DNA of 64,000 nt from Achatina immaculata (Eukaryota > Mollusca > Gastropoda > Stylommatophora > Achatinidae). A program made the position numbers and the translations under genes. The notes under the pieces were generated by a model that was not told the origin of the DNA, ran no database searches, and worked only from the letters and a program-made list of their open reading frames with translations. Shown here one piece after another: positions 25,301-34,300 of this stretch (position 1 is its first letter; every line of letters starts with the position of its first letter). The stretch is from positions 43,804,358-43,868,357 of the forward strand of contig CM019696.1 in NCBI GenBank assembly GCA_009760885.1. The letters are read 5' to 3'.

Positions 25301-28300
25301 GGAGGATTTGGATTTCCAGGATCAAGGCCACAAATTTCTAGATTTCTTCCGTCAACGCGGCTATCCAGACCACGTTCTCTCGTCATCTTGGAACCGCATT
25401 AGCCATATATCGCGGCAACAAGCCCTCACCCCTAAACCGCACTGTAGCTCGGACAGACTGAAACTAGTACTCACGTACCACCCTCATAGCTTGGCAGTTA
25501 AAAACATACTGTTTCGCCAACTCCACCTCCTCCAGACCGAGCCTGAGACACGTGAACTTTTTGGGGACCCCCATTGGTGGCCTACAGACGGGACAAGAAC
25601 CTCAGGGACCTTTTAATTCGTAGTCATCTTAAGACAGATGACACTTTTTATGGTACCAGACGTTGCGGACGCCGTAGATGTAACACTTGTCCGTTTGTTG
25701 TCGAGGCTAGCCAGATCTCTTTCCCTAAATCCACGTTATCAATACAGGAGGGTTTCACCTGTACTTCACGAAATGTCATTTATGTTATCATGTGCAAACG
25801 TTGCAGTTTGAAGTACATAGGGAAAACTGGCTTACGGTTAGGAGATCGATTTCGCCAGCATCTCAATGATATTTCTAAGAGGGCCTGGACACCTGTGGCT
25901 AAACATTTTTGCCTTGGTAACCACAGGAGCAAATAGGACATTTCTGTTAGTGCGATCCGCTCTTGTTCTGCAGATGTACGATCTCGGAGGGTCCTAGAAC
26001 AGCGCCTTATTTTCCAGACTGGCTGTCTCCACCCAGTTGGAATTAACAATGTCTTCAGCTTTCTGTAACTTCTTCATTTTTCCACTGGCCTTTTTTAAAC
26101 TCTACCTTCTTTCCCTATGCTACCCCTCCCTACCACCATCCTATTTCCTTCTCTGCCAACATATTGGTCTTGTCCTATTCACCAGTTTCACATTTTTTCC
26201 CTGCAGGTGTTTAAGTTCTTCATTCATTATCTCTCGCGTCCTCTTTTCTCTCCCCTCCCCCCCCCCCGACACCTCTAGCGGCTATCATGTTTCTATTGCC
26301 TTCCCCCACCCATTTCTCCCACTTGTTCTCCTCCTCTCTCTCCGCTTCTTCGCTATGATTGGCTCTATCGGGAATCTTTTGTCTGTAAGCGGCGTGGGTT
26401 TTTTTTCCCTCCTCTTTCTTCCACACACATTTTTGCTTCACTGGGAGCAAGACACTTCAGATAAGTTTTATATGTTTGTATTTCGTGGTGTATGTATCCT
26501 CGAATAAGGCTCACGCCGAAATATCGGATGTTGTATGTTTTTCATTTATACATTCTCATACTTTCTATTCGTTTTTTTCTCACCTTACTCACTCACTCCC
26601 TCACTTTGTAAAACTGCACCATACACCTCTACTTTATTTATTTAAACCAGTTTTACTGCAGTCGCCATCCCTTTTATCAGCTTCCATGTCTGCATTAGAA
26701 ACATCTGCCCTGTTCAGCTGAGTATGACCTACTGGACATGATTCAGTTCACCGCCGTTTTTTTTAATATTCAGAACATATCTATCTATAACTCATGTTAT
26801 ATCTGATACACATTGTTTCACGTCCTTGTATCATCTGCCATCCAGAGATTCACACCAGGTAAAATATTCTCTCATCTTACGTACTGGCTGCATTATGTGT
26901 GAGAATATGTTCCTGATATTTAAAAATTTTTCTGTACCTGGTTTCACGATGTACACACATGGTTAGGTTACATATTTAAAAAAAAATTATATATACTCAA
27001 TCTTTCACAGTTTTCATTGACTTTTTGGCCACACATTTTCTATGTTTTGGCGACAGCCTGCCCATTACAGTTTTGTCAAAGTTAGTGTCTTGATGGTGTT
27101 CTGGCCTCACTTATGACTACTGAAGTATACAAAAGGATGAAGTTCCCTGGTGGTACATTTATTTAGAAAATCTTATACAGGACTTCGCAATTGTCAGACT
27201 CTGCTCATAGCTCTTATCCCCTTTTTTCTCTCTTATTCCCTTTTTTCTCTCTTATTCTCTTTTTTCTTTCTTATTCCCTTTTTCTCTCTTGTTCCCTTTT
27301 CTTTTTCTTGTTCCATTTTTTTCTCTCTTGTTCCCTTTTCTCTTTCTTGTTCCCTTTTTTCTCTCTTGTTCCCTTTTCTCTTTCTTGTTCCCTTTTCTCT
27401 TTCTTGTTCCCTTTTTTCTCTCTTGTTCCTTTTTTTCTCTCTTGTTCCCTTTTTTCTCTCTTGTTCCTTTTTTCTCTCTTGTTCCCTTTTTCTCTCTTGT
27501 TCCTTTTTTTCTCTCTTGTTCCCTTTTTCTCTCTTGATGTCAACAGTGATCACAACCTGTGCATAGGGAAAATAAAACTAAAATTGAAAAGCCAACACAA
27601 GAAATCAGTACAGATAAAGATAAACAGCCACAGCCTACAAGAAGAAAATAATAACATTAATTTCAATCAGGAACTTGCCAATCATTCCAAAACACCCAGT
27701 GAAGTTGAGGAGATAGGTATATATGAGTTATGGAATTCTTACAGCACAGCCATAATCACAGCAGCAAAAGAAAGAGCTGGACTGGAAAAACCAAATAGAA
27801 AAGCATGGATATCAGATAAAACATGGAAGTATATACATGAAAGATGAGCAGTCAAATTAGACATGTTGAATGCAAAAACAGATCTTGGAAAAGATCTGGC
27901 AAAAGCAACATACAAAAAAATAGACAAGAAAGTAAAAAGTTCAGCTAGAAGGTATAAAAGAGAATACATAGACAATATGGCTAAAGAGGCAGAAAAAGCA
28001 GCAAAAACAGGAGACAGCAAAACTTTATATAACATACAAAAGAGGCTAACAGGTACTATTACATCTAAAGAAAGACCAATCCTTAGCAAAACTGAAACAC
28101 TATTAACATCAAATAAAGACCAAAAGCAAAGATGGGCTGAACACTTCCAAGAAATACTCAATCGACCACACCCAAAAGAATTGTTAAACCTTGAAACTGA
28201 CTTACCAGCCCCACAACTAAATGTCAACCTAGATGAAATTAAATTGCATGAAATTGAAACAGTAGTGAATTTAATGGCTAACAACAAAGCTGCAGGTGAA

Positions 28301-31300
28301 GATGAAATAACAGCCAAAATGCTAAAAGCTATCAATAGTGACAACATGAGACAACTACAGAGAATGTTTAACAAGATTTGGAAAGAAGAAAAGGTCCCTT
28401 CTAATTAGAAAAAAGGAATCATTGTTAAAATACCCAAAAAAGGCAACCTTAGTGACTGTAACAACTGGAGAGGAGTAACTTTAATATCAGTTGTGTCAAA
28501 AGTATTTTGCAAGGTCATTTTGAATAGACTCAAAGATATAGTGGATACTGCAATGAGAGAAGAACAAGCAGGATTTTGAAAAGGGAGAAACTGTCTCAAC
28601 CAGATCTTTACTCTCAGAATAATACTTGAAGAACATATTGAAAAGCAGAAACCATTAATACTGAACTTCATAGATTTTAAAAAGGCATTTGATAGCATAC
28701 ACAGAGATTCATTATGGAGAATTTTAAGTCTATATGGAAGACCATCTAAAATTGTCAACATCATTAAGGACTTATACAATGGATATGTTTGTGCAGTCAA
28801 GACAGAAGAAGGGATGAGTGAATGGTTCCAGACTGAAACAGGTGTAAAACAAGGATATATACTGTCTCCTTTACTTTTTGGAATTACAATAGACTTCATA
28901 ATGAAAAAATGCTGCACAGGTAACACAGGTATCGACTGGGTACATGGGACCCAACTAGAACATCTTGATTTTGCTGATGACATAACTCTTATCAGTAATA
29001 ATGTGAATTCCATACAAGAAAAAACAGATAGCCTGTCTTCACTGGCTAGCAAAATAGGACTTGAAATTAACAAAAACAAAACAAAAATAATGAAATTTCC
29101 CGTCAATCAAAATGGAAAAATACACATAGAAGGGACAGATATTGAAGAAGTCAATCAATTTGCATACCTTGGCAGCTACATAGACCAAAATGGTGACACT
29201 AGAAAGGAAGTTAGGATCAGAATTTCAAAAGCAGCATCAACCTTCAAGAATCTTGAGAACATATGGCATTCAAAAATTATAAGCACTAAAACCAAGTTAA
29301 GACTATTCAATTCAAATGTAATATCCACCCTCATTTATGGATGCAAAAGTTGGAAAACAACTAAAGAAATAGAAAAGAAATTAGACTCTTTTGAAAACAA
29401 ATGCCTAAGGAAAATACTTGGCATCAAGTGGAATGAATTCAAGAACAATGCAGAGATAAGACAGATGACTGAACAACAACCAGTCTCATGGGTGATCAGG
29501 AAAAGGAGATGGACATATGTTGGTCACTTGATGAGAAGAAATGATCAGAGAATCCCAAAACAAGCTATCAAGTGGAACACAACAGGCCGAAGAAAAAGAG
29601 GCAGACCGCGTGAAACTATGAAGAGGACATTGTTAAGAGAGGCCAAATTAACAGGTATAAAATCCCTTGATGAGGTTGAAAGACTCGCCGAAGACAGGAA
29701 AAACTGGCGAACTACTTTGCGAGTCCTATGTGATGTTTAACGGCTCGGGAAGGATATAAGATATAAGATAAGATATAAGATATAAGATAAGATATAAGAT
29801 ATAAGATAAGATATAAAATAAGATATAAGATATAAGATAAGATATAAGATATAAGATAAGATATAAGATATAAGATAAGATATAAGATAAGATATAAGAT
29901 AAGATATTACAAATGACAGCTTTGTGCTGTGGGGTGTCTTCCACATGATCTACATCTTTGTGTGCAATGCTCCTCCACATTCTAGAAACTTAGAAACAGA
30001 GAATTTCAGAACAGATAATCTCATATCTGAACAGATAATCTCATATCTGAACAGATAATCTCATATCTGAACAGATAATTTAAAGACTGCTGATATCTGG
30101 AAGCTCATATGCCAGGTCGTGTCTCTGATATGCATGCAGGACAAGTCTTATAAATACATGGATCATGTAGTTGACCACACTAGATGATCAGCAAAATCAC
30201 TGGACACATCATATATCAGCAACTTCACCGGCCATATCATATATCAGCAAAATCAATAGCCACATCATATATCAGCAAAATCAATAGCCACATCATATAT
30301 CAGCAAAATCACTGACCACATCATATATCAGTAAAATCACTGGGCACTTAATATATCAGCAACTTCACTGGCTACATCACATATCAGCAAAATCACTGGC
30401 CATGTCATATGTCAGCAAAATTACTGGCCACATCATTTATCAGCAAAATCACTGGCCGTATCATATGTCAGCAAAATCACTGGCCATATTATATATCAGC
30501 AAAACTACTAGCCACATCATATATCAGCAGCTTCACTGGCCACATCACATATCAGCAAAATCACTGGCAACATCATATATCAGCAGCTTCACTGGCCACA
30601 TCCTATATAGGCAAAATCACTAGCCATATCATATATCAGCAAAATTACTGGCCACATCATATATCATCAAAATCACTGGCCACATCATATATCAGCAAAA
30701 TCACTGGCCACATCATACAAGTATATTAGCAAAATCACTGGCCATATCGTATATCAGTAAAATTACTGGGCACGTCATATATCATCAAAATCACTTTCCA
30801 CATCATGCAAGTATATCAGCAAAATCACTGGCCACATCATAAGTCCAAATATGTCACCATAAATATCACTTGACACCAAACATAACTGGGCATAAATAAA
30901 GCAAACATCACTGAGCATAAATAAAGCAAAAAATCACTGGGCAAAAAAAAAGCAAACATTAATGGGCATAAATAAAGCAAACATCAACGGGCATAAATAA
31001 AGCAAACATCAACGGGCATAAATAAAGCAAACATCAATGGGCATAAATAAAGCAAACATCACTGGGCATAAATAAAGCAAACATCAATAAGCATAAATAA
31101 AGCAAACATCACTGGGCATAAATAAAGCAAACATCAACGGCATAAATAAAGCAAACATCACTGGGCATAAATAAAGCAAACATCAACGGCATAAATAAAG
31201 CAAACATCAACGGCATAAATAAAGCAAACATCAACGGATTAAATAAAGCAAACATCAACAGCATAAATAAAGCAAACATCACTGGGCATAAATAAAGCAA

Positions 31301-34300
31301 ACATCACTGGGCATAAATAAAACAAACATGAACGGCATAAATAAAGCAAACATCAATGGGCATAAATAAAGCAAACATCACTGGGCATAAATAAAGTAAA
31401 CATCACTGGGCATAAATAAAGCAAACATCACAGGGCAGAAAAATGTAAACATCACTGGGCATAAATAAAGCAAACACCAACGGGCATAAATAAAGCAAAC
31501 ATCACTGGGCATAAATAAAGCAAACATCACAGGGCAGAAAAATGCAAACATCACTGGGCATAAATAAAGAAAGCAAACATCAACGGTCATAACACAAGGC
31601 AGCATACATCACATGATCAAGCATATGAATGGAATGACACATCATGGGACATATCACATAACAGCGCACACCATTGGACACATCACGTGAAAAAACACAT
31701 CAATGGGCACATCACATGACAGCACATATCACATGCCAGCACAATCCACTGGGCACATCATATGACAGCACACATGACTGGGCATATCACATGATAGCAC
31801 ATATCACTGGACATATCACATGACTGCACACATCAGTTAGACACATCACATTACAGCACATATCACATGACTCCACACATCACTGGACATATCACGGGAC
31901 TGTACACATCAATGGACATATCACATGACTGCACACATCACATTACAGCACATATCACTGGACACATTATTTGACTACACATATACCTGGACACATCACA
32001 TGACAGCACACATCACATACGAGCACACATCACTGGACACATCACATGACAGCACGCATCACTGGACACTTCATATGATAACACATCACTGGAAATAACA
32101 CATGACAGCACACATCATATGACAGCTCACATTACCTGACACCACACACCTCATACTAGCACATGTCGCTGGAGACGTCACATGATGACACACACATTAC
32201 CGGAGACAGCACATGAATGTACACATCACTGGACTCATCACATGACTGCACACATCACATGACTGCATACATCACTGGACACATCACATCACTGGACACT
32301 TCACATGACTGCACACACCAATGGACACATCACATGATAGCACGCTTCACTGAACACATCACATGACTGCATATATCACTGGGCATATCACAAACGTTGT
32401 GTACCTTTAACACCACCGATCTGGTATCCTTGTACTTTGATCTGGTCACTGCTTTTTCTGGTTTTATTATCTAATTGTAGCATGTCTTTGATTCTTCCCT
32501 TAATATTTAGATCGCATGGAGCCAATGCACTAGCTAGGTTGTGTAGTTTGATGAAACTGAATATAGGAAAGAGAAAGAAAAGAGAGAAGTGAGAGATATA
32601 GATGTTTATGGAAGTAGAAGAAAGAAAATGAATGATTGTGTACAACAATAGATATACAAGGTCGGCTGACTTCCATCAAGAGCATGGTCAAGATCTTTTT
32701 GATAATGTTGGATGTGATAAATGGGGATTCATGTCCTCATGTTTAAGGGGTGATTTAGCATGATGGAGGTGATCGATCATGTGATGTTCAAGGTGATGGA
32801 GATAACCACTGATTTTTAACGTGATGGAGATAGGTGCTCTGATGTTTGATATGATGGAAGTGATTGCTATGATGCTAAGAGAGACAGAGATAGTCATTGC
32901 GATATTCAGCGCGATGTAGATGTTGAGCTTGATGGAGATGTTTACTGTGAAGTTTAGCTTGATGGAGATGATTACTGTAAAGTTTAGCTTGATAGAGGTA
33001 ATTACTGTGATGTTTATTTTGATGGAGATGAGTACTGTAAAGTTTAGCTTGATAGTAATGATTACTGTTAAGTTTATATTGATGGAGATAATTACTATGA
33101 CGTTTAGCTTAATGGAGGTGACTACTGTGAAATTTAGCATGTTGGAGATTATTACTGTCAAGTGTAGTTTGAATATGGTGATTAATGTGACGTTTAGCTT
33201 GATGGAGATGATTACTGTTACGTTTATCTTGATGGAGATGATTACTGTGAAGTATAGCTTGATGGAGATGATTACTGTGAAGTTTAGTTTGAATGTGGTG
33301 ATTAATGTGACGTTTAGCTTGATGGAGATGATTCATGTGAAGTTTAGCTTGATGAAGATGATTACCGTGAAGTTTAGTTTGATAGAGATGATTAGTGTGA
33401 AGTTTTTCTTGATGGAGGTGATGGCTGTTAGGTTTTGCTTGATAGTGTGATCACTGTGCTGGATGTGATCATTTCGAAAGTTGTCATGATGGAGATAGTC
33501 GATGTGAAGATTAGTCTGTTGGAGGTGAATAGTCGATGTGAAGATTAGTCTGTTGGAGGTGAATAGTCGATGTGAAGATTAGTCTGTTGGAGGTGAACAA
33601 TGATATTTTTAGCCTGATGGAGCAACACAGGATATTGATATTGTTCTGTGAAGATTGGCTTCATGAAAGTTATCACTGTGAAGTTTAGCTTATGGAGATG
33701 ATAACTATGAAGTCTAATGGAGGTGACAACTGTGAAATTTAACTTAATGTAGATGATCACTGTGACATGTAACTTAATGTAGGTGATCACTGTGAAATTT
33801 AACTTAATGTAGGTGATCACTATGACAGATAAAATGGATGGCGACTGCAGTAAAACTGGTTTAAATAAATAAGGTAGACAGAGGTATATGGTGCAGTTTT
33901 ACAAAGTGCGGGAGGGAGGGAGTAAGGTGAGAAAAAAACGAATAGAAAGTATGAGAATGTATAAATGAAAAACATACAACATCCGATATTTCGGCGTGAG
34001 CCTTATTCGAGGATACGTACACAACGAAATACAAACACGAAGAACTTATCTGAAGTGTTTTCCTCCAAGTGGGAAACAGAAATGTGTGTGGTAGAAGGGA
34101 GAAGGGAAAACCATGCCGCCTCCAGACAAAAGATGCCCGATAGAGCCAATCATAAAGAAGAGGTGGAGAGAGAGGAGGAGAACAAGTGGGAGAAAGGGTG
34201 GGGGAAGGCAACAGAAACATGATAGCCGCTAGAGGTGTCGGGGGGGGGGGGGGAGGGAGAGAGGGGAGGGATAAGGGGACGCGGAGAGATAATGAATGAA

